From Metabacillus indicus LMG 22858 (lineage in GTDB: Bacteria; Bacillota; Bacilli; Bacillales; Bacillaceae), in NCBI RefSeq assembly GCF_000708755.2, contig NZ_JGVU02000002.1, positions 1,550,001-1,614,000 on the forward strand: 64,000 nucleotides of DNA. The letters are read 5' to 3'. The notes beneath the pieces are model-generated. The model saw only the letters and a program-made list of their open reading frames with translations. It was not told the DNA's origin and searched no databases. Positions 9,549 through 18,326 of the stretch are shown piece after piece (position 1 is the first letter of the stretch; each line of letters opens with the position of its first letter). A program made the position numbers and the translations under genes.

Positions 9549-9642
9549 TTACTATTCCTCCTCCGAAAATATGTACAGTGTAAATATAGCCTGAATCAGG
9601 CGCTATTTGCAACGGAAAAGGGCATCTTTTCCCAAATTACAG

Positions 9643-9675
9643 CAAAAAAAACGCCTGTCATCCTATGACGGGCGT
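9643..9675 (-). terminator. Terminator of the ytfI-ytfJ operon
   Basis: Minus-strand ACGCCCGTCAT and ATGACAGGCGT pair around AGG and are followed by eight T, immediately downstream of ytfJ. Confidence 0.88.
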
Positions 9676-9681
9676 CCGGGC

Positions 9682-10149
9682 TTAAATATCAAAATCATCT
9701 TTTTGCTGCTGATGGCCAGTGTGGCTGTGATCATTTTTGTTCTTTTTGAAGATTCCCTGAATTTTTTCCACTGCCTGTGGAGCCGTATCAAGAATGCGTT
9801 CGTACAGGTGTGTGCTTTCATCTAAATGAAGCATTTTGATTCCATTGTGGCCGACAATGAGAAAGGCAATCGGCGTGATGGAAACTCCGCCACCGCTTCC
9901 GCCGCCAAATGGATGTTTATGGTGGTCGTGCTGACCGCCTGCTGTTCCGCCGGTATTCTTTTCTTCAATACCCGTTCCATTAAACTCACTGCCCCCTGCT
10001 GCAAAACCGAAACCAACCTTCGAGACGGTCAAAATGACGCTTCCGTCAGGTGTTTCGACAGGGTCGCCTATGATTGTATTTACATCAATCATCTGCTTAA
10101 GATTTTCCATAGCCGTCTTCATCAGGCCCTGAATTGGATGATCACTCAT
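9682..10149 (-). CDS. ytfJ: GerW-family sporulation protein YtfJ
   Basis: A 155-aa protein of the GerW/YtfJ family, which acts late in sporulation and affects germination. It shows the family core VNTIIGDPVETPDGSVILTV, the glycine-rich FGFAAGGSEF and FGGGSGGGVSITPIAFLIV segments, and a His-rich tail (HSHTGHQQQ). AAGGAGGA lies upstream of ATG 10149. It follows ytfI after only 15 bases, so the two are cotranscribed; in B. subtilis ytfI-ytfJ is a forespore (sigma F) operon. Confidence 0.92.
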   Translation of the reverse strand: MSDHPIQGLMKTAMENLKQMIDVNTIIGDPVETPDGSVILTVSKVGFGFAAGGSEFNGTGIEEKNTGGTAGGQHDHHKHPFGGGSGGGVSITPIAFLIVGHNGIKMLHLDESTHLYERILDTAPQAVEKIQGIFKKNKNDHSHTGHQQQKDDFDI

Positions 10150-10164
10150 AAAAAGGTTCCTCCT

Positions 10165-10866
10165 TTAAGCTGGTGTGTTCTTTTTCTTGGACAAAAAAGA
10201 AAACTGCTGATCCCGTAAAGTTGGACGTCCGCCTCTCCAGTATTTGAGCAGGCGCAGTCCCGCCAACATAGCATGCCCTGTTCGAAAGTGGAGCATACAT
10301 GAAAGCATCGTTTTTGAGCTCTTTTGATAAAAATTCGGCTCAATTGAAAGAATGGGCCGATTCTTCAGTTTCATATAGTGGCTGATGATGCCGAGAGCCG
10401 CTCCTTTTAACGTCCACCCGGGCCCAATAAGGAAACCTGTTTCAGCGGCGTCACCTGTACCTATCTCAGACCGCCACTCAAACTTCGTGATGGAAATATT
10501 GGCGAGAAACCGTTTCACGATCGCATGCAGATGCACAATATGCTCGGTCAGTTCCTTCAGATCCTTTATGCTCGTCAGCATATCATCAGGAGAAACTTTT
10601 TCGTCACTGTTCTTAGGCTTCTTGTTTTCGCCAACTGCTTTTTCTTTTTTCAGCAGCAGGTTCGGCCCATCAGGATCTACTTTAATTAAAGGAATTTTAT
10701 AGGTGTATTTCAGCAGTCCGAAAAAAGCCCTGAATTTCAGGCTTATCTCATCATCATGCCCTACGTGCCTGATATCAGCGATAATCGTTATTTTCATAAA
10801 TAAGATAAGCGTAAATAAAAGAATAAGTGCAATAGCGCAAATCCAGATCCAGGCCACCCCTGTCAC
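10165..10866 (-). CDS. ytfI: DUF2953 membrane protein YtfI
   Basis: A 233-aa protein with one N-terminal transmembrane helix (residues 5-25) and a soluble remainder matching the DUF2953 family: KITIIADIRHVGHDDE after the helix and FEWRSEIGTGDAAETGFLIGP in the middle. The start is GTG at 10866; the ATG two bases earlier is in another frame and stops at once. Function is unknown, but it is paired with the sporulation gene ytfJ. Confidence 0.88.
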   Translation of the reverse strand: MTGVAWIWICAIALILLFTLILFMKITIIADIRHVGHDDEISLKFRAFFGLLKYTYKIPLIKVDPDGPNLLLKKEKAVGENKKPKNSDEKVSPDDMLTSIKDLKELTEHIVHLHAIVKRFLANISITKFEWRSEIGTGDAAETGFLIGPGWTLKGAALGIISHYMKLKNRPILSIEPNFYQKSSKTMLSCMLHFRTGHAMLAGLRLLKYWRGGRPTLRDQQFSFLSKKKNTPA

Positions 10867-10897
10867 ATCCTTTCAATCCTCCAGTATCGTCCTCGGC

Positions 10898-10934
10898 AAA
10901 AAAAAATAAACCTGCGGCGGATGCAGGTTTATCT
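10898..10934 (-). terminator. Terminator downstream of yteJ
   Basis: Minus-strand AAACCTGC and GCAGGTTT pair around ATCCGCC and are followed by more than eight T, between yteJ and ytfI. Confidence 0.85.
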
Positions 10935-10944
10935 CGGTCAAAAC

Positions 10945-11466
10945 TTATTCTGTCCCTGCCGGAGCAAGGATTCTTTCGCTTTTTCTCAAATATTCAGTTA
11001 CAACGGCTGTATCTGCAAACAAATCGTGCACTCCCTGTTTCTTTGGAGTGAATGCTGCGACAGCGTAGCCGATCCACGTAAACTTTGAAATAAATCGCCC
11101 GATAAACTCTCTAAACAGAACAGTGCTCCATGTCAGTTCTTCCTGTTTGACGGAAATCACTTTCAGCCCAAGCACCATTTTACCGAGAGTTTGCCCGAGA
11201 AATTTCGTCATCAGGACAAAATACGCGTAAAAGACAGCGGCGGAACAAATCGCAATCGGAGAAAAAATGAACGTTTTCGATACTGGTATATCCAGCCATG
11301 TAAAAAGCGGATGAAAGACAATCCGGTTGATGCTCCAAATGACAATAATATCGATCAAATAAGCCCAGAATCTAAGCCAGAAGCCGGCATAGTGGACGTC
11401 CATTTCTTCTTGGCGGTAAAGAGGCTGCTCCCGGGTTTGGCTGTTTTCTTCAAACGTAGCATCCAT
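10945..11466 (-). CDS. yteJ: RDD family membrane protein YteJ
   Basis: A 173-aa RDD-domain protein with three or four membrane helices. The domain starts at YAGFWLRFWAYLIDIIV, with the Arg and Asp residues that name the family, and continues with GQTLGKMVLGLKV. The start is ATG 11466, seven bases after GGAGGG; a TTG two codons earlier overlaps that site. It follows sppA with a 15-base gap. In B. subtilis SppA and YteJ form an operon important for resistance to lantibiotics, with YteJ modulating SppA. Confidence 0.9.
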   Translation of the reverse strand: MDATFEENSQTREQPLYRQEEMDVHYAGFWLRFWAYLIDIIVIWSINRIVFHPLFTWLDIPVSKTFIFSPIAICSAAVFYAYFVLMTKFLGQTLGKMVLGLKVISVKQEELTWSTVLFREFIGRFISKFTWIGYAVAAFTPKKQGVHDLFADTAVVTEYLRKSERILAPAGTE

Positions 11467-11481
11467 CTGCAAACCCTCCTT

Positions 11482-12486
11482 TTATTCTGAGTACAAATAC
11501 ATCATTCTCGGTGAATTCGACTGCGAGAAGAAACGGTATAAGCCCATCAGCTCAAATTCCTCGCTGAACACTTTTGTTGCGCCAAGTGAAAGCAGTGAAT
11601 CAAGTCCGGCATTCGTTTCATACTCGACTACGTGTGCACCGTCGATCTTCAAATCTTTTTTCATGCCTTTTAACGCATCATCAGAGTATCCGAGTTCATC
11701 AATCAAGTTCAGCTCTTTTGCCTGGCGTCCGTCATAAATGCGGCCGTCTGCAATTTTTCTTACTTCTGCATCTGACATCCCGCGCCCGCCGGCAATAACG
11801 TCGACAAATCCGCTGTACGCATTATCAACCATTGTCTGAAGGATTTTGCGGTCTTCTGCTGTCATTTCCCGGGAAGGGGACATGATATCTTTGAACTCCC
11901 CGCTCTTGATCGTTTCGAACTTCACGCCATATTTCTCAGCAAGGCCGCTGTAATTCACTCCCTGCATGATGACGCCGAGCGAACCGGTTAAAGTATCCGG
12001 GGCTGCGTAGATTTTATCTGCCGGGGCAGAGATATAATAGCCTCCAGAGGCAGCTGTTGTTCCCATTGACACATAGATCTTTTTGTCATGCTTTTCTTTT
12101 GCATCCATTAAATGTTTATGTATTTCCGCACTCTCCACAACTCCTCCTCCCGGAGAATTCACTTTGAGCATAATGCCGCGGACATTGTTGTCTTCTGCTG
12201 CAGCATCGATCATTTTCAGGAACTGCTGATGATTGTAGCCTGCCGTCTCAAAAAAAGACGTCACATTTTCACCTGTGTCCTGAATCACGCCGTTCACTTC
12301 AAGGACGACGATTTTGTCTGATTCATTTCCTGCTTCAAGCACCGTTTCTGCAAATTCTTCGTTTGCTGAAAGTGCATCTGTAAAGGCATTGCTGTTGGCC
12401 AAAGCCATACTTGTCAAGCTGATCACAACGGATACCCCGAAAAGAACAGCTGCGGTGACAAGTGCCCCCCATCGTTTCCCATTCAT
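11482..12486 (-). CDS. sppA: Signal peptide peptidase SppA
   Basis: A membrane-anchored serine protease that degrades cleaved signal peptides and helps protect against lantibiotics. The 334-aa protein has an N-terminal helix (residues 8-29), then the ClpP-like SppA core. The catalytic dyad is visible: Ser147 in TTAASGGYY and Lys199 in SGEFKD, the same numbers as in B. subtilis SppA. An AGGAGGA site lies six bases before the ATG. It heads the sppA-yteJ operon. Confidence 0.96.
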   Translation of the reverse strand: MNGKRWGALVTAAVLFGVSVVISLTSMALANSNAFTDALSANEEFAETVLEAGNESDKIVVLEVNGVIQDTGENVTSFFETAGYNHQQFLKMIDAAAEDNNVRGIMLKVNSPGGGVVESAEIHKHLMDAKEKHDKKIYVSMGTTAASGGYYISAPADKIYAAPDTLTGSLGVIMQGVNYSGLAEKYGVKFETIKSGEFKDIMSPSREMTAEDRKILQTMVDNAYSGFVDVIAGGRGMSDAEVRKIADGRIYDGRQAKELNLIDELGYSDDALKGMKKDLKIDGAHVVEYETNAGLDSLLSLGATKVFSEEFELMGLYRFFSQSNSPRMMYLYSE

Positions 12487-12647
12487 GCTGATTCCTCCTA
12501 AAACAGTTTCTGCTGGCCGAAAAACATTAGCCCGGCACGTGCAATTATTTTAATATTCAAGCCGAAAATGGTAAACTAAACACCATAAAGTATTGTAACA
12601 CCATTTTCTAGGATTGTGTAACTTTTCCAACATTAAGGAGGATCACC

Positions 12648-13451
12648 ATGACAGATAATCGGCGCAATGTTTACTTTTTCTACAAAAAACAGGATGATTT
12701 AGTACATAAAGTGGAAGGGCTTACTTCCCTCGCTTCCGAAAATGGATTTACAGTCGTGCAGGATGCAAAACAGGCTAACATCATTGTCAGCATCGGCGGG
12801 GACGGCACATTCCTTCAGGCTGTCAGAAAAACCGGATTCAGAGAGGACTGCCTGTATGCAGGAATTTCCGTAAAAGGAACTGTAAGCCTTTACTGTGACT
12901 TTAAAATCGAAGAAACAGATAAGATGATTGACGCCATGAGGGAAGCTCAAGTGGAGGTAAGACGTTATCCACTCTTAAATGTAACCGTTGACGGACACAC
13001 ATCCTTCCAGTGCCTAAACGAATGCTCCATCCGCTCCGGCATCATTAAAACGTTTGTTATCGACGTCTTTATTGATGACCTTCACTTTGAAACGTTCAGA
13101 GGGGACGGCATGATCATCTCTACGCCTACAGGCAGCACAGCCTATAACAAATCCGTTCAGGGAGCAGTGGTTGACCCGCTTCTGCCATGTCTGCAAGTAA
13201 GCGAGCTTGCCTCTTTGAACAACAATAAATACAGAACACTCGGTTCCCCGTTTATCTTGAGCGGAGACAGAAAGCTTACGCTGAAAATCGTCCAGGACGG
13301 CAATGACCACCCTGTCATCGGCATGGACAACGATGCCCTGAGCATCCGCCACGTCGAGAACGTCGAGCTTTCCTTAAGCCCATCCATGATTAAAACCGTT
13401 AAACTCAAAGACAATTCCTTCTGGGAAAAAGTGAAGCGGACGTTTTTATAA
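12648..13451 (+). CDS. ppnKB: NAD kinase (second Bacillus-type paralogue)
   Basis: Phosphorylates NAD to NADP. The 267-aa cytosolic protein has the GGDGT motif (VSIGGDGTFLQAV, residues 46-58), the NECSIRSG segment and the TPTGSTAYNKSVQGAVVDP nucleotide-binding loop of NAD kinases. AGGAGGA lies before ATG 12648. It is transcribed divergently from sppA, at the position of B. subtilis ytdI (ppnKB). Confidence 0.95.
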   Translation: MTDNRRNVYFFYKKQDDLVHKVEGLTSLASENGFTVVQDAKQANIIVSIGGDGTFLQAVRKTGFREDCLYAGISVKGTVSLYCDFKIEETDKMIDAMREAQVEVRRYPLLNVTVDGHTSFQCLNECSIRSGIIKTFVIDVFIDDLHFETFRGDGMIISTPTGSTAYNKSVQGAVVDPLLPCLQVSELASLNNNKYRTLGSPFILSGDRKLTLKIVQDGNDHPVIGMDNDALSIRHVENVELSLSPSMIKTVKLKDNSFWEKVKRTFL

Positions 13452-13453
13452 AG

Positions 13454-13620
13454 AAAAGCGGAATCAGCCGTTTAGCTCCGGGAGTCAGATAAGGAAACGG
13501 CGGTAAAGGCGCTTTTTGCCTTTGCCGACGGTTCCGTTCTGACAGAGGAGTTGGCTGATGGAGCTGGACACCACGAAAAGCGGAATCGCCTCATGCTGGC
13601 CGAGGAGCACTTACAGCTGA
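13454..13620 (+). ncRNA. Structured intergenic element resembling the Bacillaceae-1 RNA motif
   Basis: A nested structure is visible: the outer stem ATCAGCC (13463-13469) pairs with GGCTGAT (13553-13559). Inside it GTCAG (13484-13488) pairs with CTGAC (13539-13543), and GGTAAAGGC pairs with GCCTTTGCC around a GCTTTTT loop. The flanks AAAAGCGGAA and GGAGCTGGACAC are the kind of sequence I recall in the repeated Bacillaceae-1 structured RNA. A second partial copy starts at about 13575 (AAAAGCGGAATCGCCT ... GAGGAGCAC). The family assignment is from memory, and the strand could be either. Confidence 0.5.
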
Positions 13621-13668
13621 TACTCTGTATTTTGCTCCTGAAGATTGACAGATTGACCTTATGTTTTT

Positions 13669-13709
13669 ATTACCCTGTATTTCGTGATTGATGAAATACG
13701 GGGTATTAT
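13669..13709. repeat. Inverted repeat preceding the 52-bp tandem array
   Basis: TACCCTGTATTTC and GAAATACGGGGTA pair around a nine-base loop. The hairpin has the same shape as the units of the array that follows (a CCC-TAT stem), so it may be a diverged outlying copy. Confidence 0.55.
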
Positions 13710-13965
13710 TTTGTTTTTTCGCTGCCCTATATTCTGCTCCTGCTCATTTATGTGACAGCATTTTGGCTCTTTGCTGTCCTATAATCTGCTCTTACTAATT
13801 TATAGGGCAGCATTTCCGCTTTTTGCTTCCCTATATTCTGATACTGCTGAATTATAAGGCTGCATTTTCGCTTTTTACTGCCCTATATTTTACTCCTGCT
13901 AATTTATAGGACGGCACTTCTGCTTTTTGCATCCCTATATTTTGATCCTGTTAATTTATAGGGCA
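13706..13965. repeat. Five tandem 52-bp hairpin-forming repeats
   Basis: Five units of exactly 52 bp lie head to tail: 13706-13757, 13758-13809, 13810-13861, 13862-13913 and 13914-13965. A typical unit begins GCATTTTCGCTTTTTGCTG. Each then has a CCCTATA arm and a TATAGGG arm about 20 bases apart, so each unit can fold into a hairpin. The copies have diverged but length is strictly kept. No reading frame spans the array. Confidence 0.8.
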
Positions 13966-14008
13966 CTATTTTGGCTTCCTGCCATTCCAAATAAACCACT
14001 ACAGGAAG

Positions 14009-14347
14009 GTGAACGGAATTTTAAAATTCATTTTGCACGCTGTTTCCAATTTCCTCTTCGGTTACGTCTTTCAATACATGTTTGTTTTATTTGTTATACT
14101 TTTCCTGTATATCAGTGAAGCTCTGGGCTATCCATTAGATCCAACATTAGAAAAAGGATTATTGGTTCCTTTTCTATTCATTACCGCTGCGGCAGGTTTG
14201 GTTTACTTTCCAACAGTCATATTGACAAACATGTATTGCCGGAAGAAGATTGAATGGAAATGGACCCCTTTTTTACTGCTCACTTTTCTCTTTTTTTCAT
14301 CAGGTGTCTTTTCAAACGGAGAGAGAATAGCAACCTTTTTCAATTAA
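14009..14347 (+). CDS. Small membrane protein of unknown function (112 aa)
   Basis: A 112-aa protein with three likely transmembrane helices (around residues 17-37, 50-70 and 84-102). The start is uncertain: GTG 14009 directly abuts AGGAAG, too close for a normal ribosome site, and ATG 14076 has no clear site. It lies just after the 52-bp repeats and before a terminator. No family is recognised; the composition supports a real membrane protein rather than a chance frame. Confidence 0.5.
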   Translation: MNGILKFILHAVSNFLFGYVFQYMFVLFVILFLYISEALGYPLDPTLEKGLLVPFLFITAAAGLVYFPTVILTNMYCRKKIEWKWTPFLLLTFLFFSSGVFSNGERIATFFN

Positions 14348-14376
14348 TAAAGCGATTGAACTGCAAAGCATCAATG

Positions 14377-14405
14377 AAAAAACGCCCGGGAAGCCAGGCG
14401 TTTTT
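14377..14405. terminator. Bidirectional terminator after the small membrane gene and ytcJ
   Basis: AAAAAACGCC (14377-14386) pairs with GGCGTTTTT (14397-14405). It separates two convergent genes. Confidence 0.85.
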
Positions 14406-14409
14406 CTTG

Positions 14410-16008
14410 TTATATGATCTTGCAATCGTTCATTGACTTCTTCTCATACACTACCCTATCATCAACAACCGTCATAACAACTTCGGTCTCAAGCAGGGCA
14501 TCTTCTTCAAAGATATCCCTGCTCAGGACGGTGAAGTCTGCGGTGTATCCTTTTGCGATGCAGCCGTATTCATGTTCATGATGCACGGCATATGCGCTCC
14601 CTTTTGTGTATAACTCTACCGCTTCATATACCGACAACCTCTCTTCCGGAAGATAGACCTGCCCGTCGTAAATGCTCTCTCTTTTTACAGCCGAGTAGAT
14701 GCCAAGGAGGGGAGCAATCGGTTCAATCGGCGCATCTGATCCGCCTGCACAATTCACGCCTTCATTTATTAGTGTTTTCCAGGCGTAGCAGTACTTTATT
14801 TTATCCCGTCCGATGCGGTCCATCACCCATGGAAAGTCACTTGATGAAAATCTCGGCTGAATGTCGAGAATAACCGGGAGTTTTTTTACACGTTCAATCA
14901 GTTCCGCGTTCAGAATCTGAGCGTGAATCAGCCGGTCGTGCTGATGCTTTTGAAGGGGCGGATTCGCCTCAATGGCATCCAGTGCTTTTTCAAATGCAAG
15001 GTCGCCAATCGTGTGAATGGCAACCTCCATGCCATATCCTCTGGCTTTTTGAATCAGGCTGTTAAGCCCTTCTTCTGAATGGATGCTGACGCCATTTGTT
15101 CCGGGATCATCTTCATAAGGTTCGCTTAAGAGAGCCGTTCTTCCCCCAAGTGCACCATCGGCGAACAGCTTCATTGCGCCAAATTCGATAAACGGCCCCA
15201 AATCCCGCTCTTTTTGCTGAAATTCATCTGTTATATGATGATGAACAAGAAGATGCGCTCTAAACGTTTTCTTTTCTCCATTAATCACGGAGTCAAATGC
15301 GCCAAGAACATTTTCTAGGCTGCCGTAATATGACAGATCTTCGGTATGTCCTCCAACAAGACCTTTTTTATGGCAGTCTTCAATCGATTTCAGCAATGCT
15401 TTATGTAAATACTCCTTTGAAACCTGCGGTTGTGCCTGAAAAACAAGCTCCTGGGCCCCATCATGCATATAGCCTGTCGGATCGCTATTTTCATCCCGGA
15501 CAATCAAGCCGCCTTCCGGGTCAGGAGTTTCTGAAGAAATACCTGCCAGCTCCATAGCTTTTGTATTCACAATAACAGCATGATGGCAAATACGTTTAAT
15601 TAAGATGGGATGAACATTCGAAATGTCATCAAGCTCTCTCCTGTGGAGAATTTTGCGGTCAGGAAATTGGTTTTCATTAAACCCTTCTCCGATAATCCAC
15701 TCACCGTGCTGGATCGTCTTTGCACGCTCACGCAAGCTTTCGAGCACTTCCTCTGAAGAAGCCATTTCTGAAAAATCAAGGTGCATCAGCTTTTCGCCAT
15801 GGCCAATCACATGCATATGACTGTCTGTAAATCCCGGCAGCATCGTATGTCCGCCTAAATTCATTTCTTTGGCCCCGGGATACAAAGACCGGAGTTTTTC
15901 CAGATCCCCCGTATCTTTAATGTAGCCTTTTTCGGTATAGACCGCTTCAACTGTATCTCTTTCTTCTATTAAAGTATAAATTTTTCCGCCGAACCAAAGC
16001 GTGCCCAC
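14410..16008 (-). CDS. ytcJ: Amidohydrolase-family metal-dependent hydrolase YtcJ
   Basis: A 532-aa YtcJ-type amidohydrolase, probably cytosolic. The metal-binding signature DSHMHVIGHG is near residue 63, with further metal ligands in EVAIHTIGD and DRLIHAQIL and an Asp in GGSDAPIEPI. Proteins of this type hydrolyse C-N bonds (for example N-substituted formamides), but the substrate of YtcJ is unknown. The start is GTG 16008 with GGAGGA eight bases upstream. It follows the acyl-CoA synthetase gene, as in B. subtilis. Confidence 0.9.
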   Translation of the reverse strand: MGTLWFGGKIYTLIEERDTVEAVYTEKGYIKDTGDLEKLRSLYPGAKEMNLGGHTMLPGFTDSHMHVIGHGEKLMHLDFSEMASSEEVLESLRERAKTIQHGEWIIGEGFNENQFPDRKILHRRELDDISNVHPILIKRICHHAVIVNTKAMELAGISSETPDPEGGLIVRDENSDPTGYMHDGAQELVFQAQPQVSKEYLHKALLKSIEDCHKKGLVGGHTEDLSYYGSLENVLGAFDSVINGEKKTFRAHLLVHHHITDEFQQKERDLGPFIEFGAMKLFADGALGGRTALLSEPYEDDPGTNGVSIHSEEGLNSLIQKARGYGMEVAIHTIGDLAFEKALDAIEANPPLQKHQHDRLIHAQILNAELIERVKKLPVILDIQPRFSSSDFPWVMDRIGRDKIKYCYAWKTLINEGVNCAGGSDAPIEPIAPLLGIYSAVKRESIYDGQVYLPEERLSVYEAVELYTKGSAYAVHHEHEYGCIAKGYTADFTVLSRDIFEEDALLETEVVMTVVDDRVVYEKKSMNDCKII

Positions 16009-16062
16009 GTTCTCATTCCTCCAGCTCTTTCATTTGAATCTATGGTATCATTCAGAGCATGG

Positions 16063-16094
16063 AAAAACCAGACAGAGAGCTCCTGTCTGGTTTT
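16063..16094 (-). terminator. Terminator of the acyl-CoA synthetase gene
   Basis: Minus-strand AAAACCAGACA pairs with TGTCTGGTTTT, followed by T, between ytcI and ytcJ. Confidence 0.8.
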
Positions 16095-16102
16095 CATAAA
16101 TT

Positions 16103-17680
16103 TTAAGCTTCTGCAAGCTCTCGCTGTCTGAGCTCAATCCGTCTGATTTTGCCTGACGTCGTTTTTGGCAGTTCCTCGACAAATTCAATCTTCCTCGGAT
16201 ATTTATAAGGTGCAGTCAGTTCTTTTACGTGATCCTGAAGAGCAGGAATCAGATCCGGTGAGGAAGCATCCACTTCCTCCTGAAGCACGACAAATGCTTT
16301 TACGATGCTTCCGCGAAGCTCATCCGGACTTGCGACAACCGCGCATTCCTTGACGAAAGGATGCTTGACGAGCGCATCTTCGACTTCAAACGGTCCGATT
16401 GTATAGCCGGAGCTGATGATGATATCGTCTCTTCTGCCTTCAAACCAGAAGTAGCCGTCTTCATCTTTTCTGGCGCGGTCACCTGTAATATAGTAGTCCC
16501 CTCTAAACTGCATGGCAGTCCGCTCGGCATCTTTGTAGTATTCTTTGAAAAGAGCGGGAGTATCGACATGCACGGCGATGTCGCCGACTTCTCCGGCCGC
16601 ACAGATGTCTCCGTCCTCATTGATGATTTCCACTTTGTTGCCTGGCGTCGGCATGCCCATAGAGCCGGGTTTCAGCTGCATTCCCTTCATGACGCCGACA
16701 AGAAGTGTGTTTTCTGTCTGGCCATATCCGTCTCTGACTTCTATGCCGAAGTAGTTTCTGAACGTATCAATCACTTCCCGGTTGAGCGGTTCTCCTGCTG
16801 AAACGGCGCTGTGGAGCTCAGGAAGTGAATAATCCTTCAGATTGTCCACTTTGGCCATCAGGCGGTACTCTGTAGGTGTACAGCAAAGTACGTTTACTTT
16901 ATAATCCTGAAGCAGCTGAAGGTACTTCTTAGGTTCAAAGCGTCCGTTGTACACAAGTCCCGTTGCCCCCGATCCAAGAACCGATAAGAACGGGCTCCAG
17001 ATCCATTTTTGCCAGCCAGGCCCCGCCGTTGCCCAGACAACATCATTCTCTTCAATACTCAGCCAGTTGCTTGCAGCGGTTTTAAGATGGGCAAATGCCC
17101 AGCCGTGCGTATGAACGACGCCTTTTGGATTGCCCGTTGTTCCCGATGTGTAGGACAAGAAAGCGTGGCTGTCCCTCTTTGTTTCTGCCACCTTGAGATC
17201 GCCTGATTGCCCGGCAGCCTCTTCTTCAAGGCTGTACCAGCCTTCTGCTTTTCCGCCGGCTGCAAACTTGTGCAGGCCGTCATATTCCTTAATCCCGCTG
17301 CATTCTGCAGTAAAATCTATGTAGGAAATGATGGCTTTCACATCTCCGTGGGTCACTCGGTATTGAAGATCCTTGGTACGCAGCATTTCTGAGCTTGGTA
17401 TGACAACAAAGCCTGCTTTAAGGGCTCCCAAGTAAACCGCATATGCTTCCGGAAACCTCGGAATAATGACAAGGATTTTATCTCCCTGTGTAAGACCCTT
17501 ACTAAGTAAAGCGCTTCCAATTCTGTTCGCTCTATCAAGAAGCTGTCCATATGTAAGTTCCTGTTTTTCTCCCTGCTCATTTTCCCATTTAAGGGCTACC
17601 CGGTTTGCATCTTTTGCGTGTTTTTCAACTTCTTCTACCAAATTGTAGATTTCTGGCGCAATTAGTTCATCTCTCAGCAT
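16103..17680 (-). CDS. ytcI: AMP-forming acyl-CoA synthetase (YtcI)
   Basis: A 525-aa ANL-superfamily enzyme that activates a carboxylic acid as acyl-AMP and transfers it to CoA. The ATP-binding motif YTSGTTGNPKGVVHTHGW lies near residue 180, GYGQTENTL near 337, the hinge GRRDDIIISSGYTIGP near 415, and the catalytic lysine in PKTTSGKIRR near the C-terminus. Length and position match B. subtilis YtcI, likely acting on short or medium-chain acids; the true substrate is not visible. No clear operon partner is seen. Confidence 0.92.
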   Translation of the reverse strand: MLRDELIAPEIYNLVEEVEKHAKDANRVALKWENEQGEKQELTYGQLLDRANRIGSALLSKGLTQGDKILVIIPRFPEAYAVYLGALKAGFVVIPSSEMLRTKDLQYRVTHGDVKAIISYIDFTAECSGIKEYDGLHKFAAGGKAEGWYSLEEEAAGQSGDLKVAETKRDSHAFLSYTSGTTGNPKGVVHTHGWAFAHLKTAASNWLSIEENDVVWATAGPGWQKWIWSPFLSVLGSGATGLVYNGRFEPKKYLQLLQDYKVNVLCCTPTEYRLMAKVDNLKDYSLPELHSAVSAGEPLNREVIDTFRNYFGIEVRDGYGQTENTLLVGVMKGMQLKPGSMGMPTPGNKVEIINEDGDICAAGEVGDIAVHVDTPALFKEYYKDAERTAMQFRGDYYITGDRARKDEDGYFWFEGRRDDIIISSGYTIGPFEVEDALVKHPFVKECAVVASPDELRGSIVKAFVVLQEEVDASSPDLIPALQDHVKELTAPYKYPRKIEFVEELPKTTSGKIRRIELRQRELAEA

Positions 17681-17775
17681 AAGTGACCCCTCCTTGTACT
17701 TTCTATTCGATTATACATAATAATTTAACATTTTTGAATATTATTACAAAATAACTTTGTCTTCTTAATAAAATG

Positions 17776-17802
17776 AAAAAAGACACGGATGGAATCCGTG
17801 TC
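17776..17802 (-). terminator. Terminator of the 43-aa gene
   Basis: Minus-strand GACACGGAT and ATCCGTGTC pair around a three-base loop and are followed by TTTTTT. Confidence 0.85.
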
Positions 17803-17807
17803 CTGTC

Positions 17808-17939
17808 TTAGCTCTGTTCATTCGATTCTACTGCATTTTTTGGTTCGTTTCTTCGTTTTCTGCCTTGCTTTCTTGACTTTTGAAGCTTTTGATCCTGTTC
17901 CGGTCCCTCAGAAAACTCAGTGCGGTTGTTTTTTGTCAT
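17808..17939 (-). CDS. Small highly charged protein (43 aa)
   Basis: ATG 17939 is preceded by AGAGGAGG at good spacing, and the frame ends at TAA 17808-17810, followed at once by a terminator. The 43-aa product is Lys/Arg/Gln/Asn-rich (core QKLQKSRKQGRKRRNEPKN) with no hydrophobic segment. It sits just downstream of the SASP gene and has the composition of small spore or nucleic-acid-binding proteins, but no family is recognised. Confidence 0.65.
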   Translation of the reverse strand: MTKNNRTEFSEGPEQDQKLQKSRKQGRKRRNEPKNAVESNEQS

Positions 17940-17984
17940 GATTAGCAGCCTCCTCTATATGAATTGCTCATTGAGCAAAAAAGG

Positions 17985-18020
17985 GCAAAGAAAAGAGCGG
18001 GGTATGATCCCCACCCTTCG
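17985..18020 (-). terminator. Probable terminator of the SASP gene
   Basis: Minus-strand GTGGGG and CCCCGC pair around ATCATA and are followed by T-rich CTCTTTTCTTTG. The stem is short and the T-tract interrupted, so confidence is moderate. Confidence 0.5.
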
Positions 18021-18043
18021 TAGCCATATCTATTTAGTTCAGG

Positions 18044-18244
18044 TTATTTTGAAAATCCACCCATGTTTTGTTGAGCGTAAGATACTAGACGTTTAGTGAT
18101 CTCACCGCCAACAGAACCGTTAGCACGAGCAGTTGTTTCAGGTCCTAAGTTCACTCCGAACTCAGAAGCGATTTCGTATTTCATTTGGTCGATCGCTTGT
18201 TGTGCGCCTGGTACTACTAGTTGGTTTGAGCTGTTGTTTGCCAT
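18044..18244 (-). CDS. sspA: Alpha/beta-type small acid-soluble spore protein
   Basis: A 66-aa SASP that coats forespore DNA and protects it from UV and heat. It shows the GPR-protease site YEIASEFGV (cleaved before IA) and the second family block [25 protein letters not shown] precedes the ATG. The location next to thiI matches B. subtilis sspA. Expression is expected in the forespore from a sigma-G promoter. Confidence 0.96.
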   Translation of the reverse strand: MANNSSNQLVVPGAQQAIDQMKYEIASEFGVNLGPETTARANGSVGGEITKRLVSYAQQNMGGFSK

Positions 18245-18267
18245 GTGTTTTCACCTCCTTGTGAGTA

Positions 18268-18297
18268 TAGATTGTGTAAAAACACATGGCTTCATAC
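18268..18297 (-). promoter_or_regulatory. Candidate sigma-G promoter of sspA
   Basis: Minus-strand GTATGA (18292-18297) and CAATCTA (18268-18274) are 17 bp apart. They resemble the sigma-G -35 (GNATR) and -10 (CATNNTA) elements and lie about 25 bp upstream of the SASP start. Confidence 0.4.
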
Positions 18298-18326
18298 AAA
18301 CTTAATTTGGTAATTGTTCACAGTTT

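Noticed and set aside
13706-13965. CRISPR array
   Set aside because: The 52-bp units are contiguous without spacers, diverged, and no cas genes are nearby.
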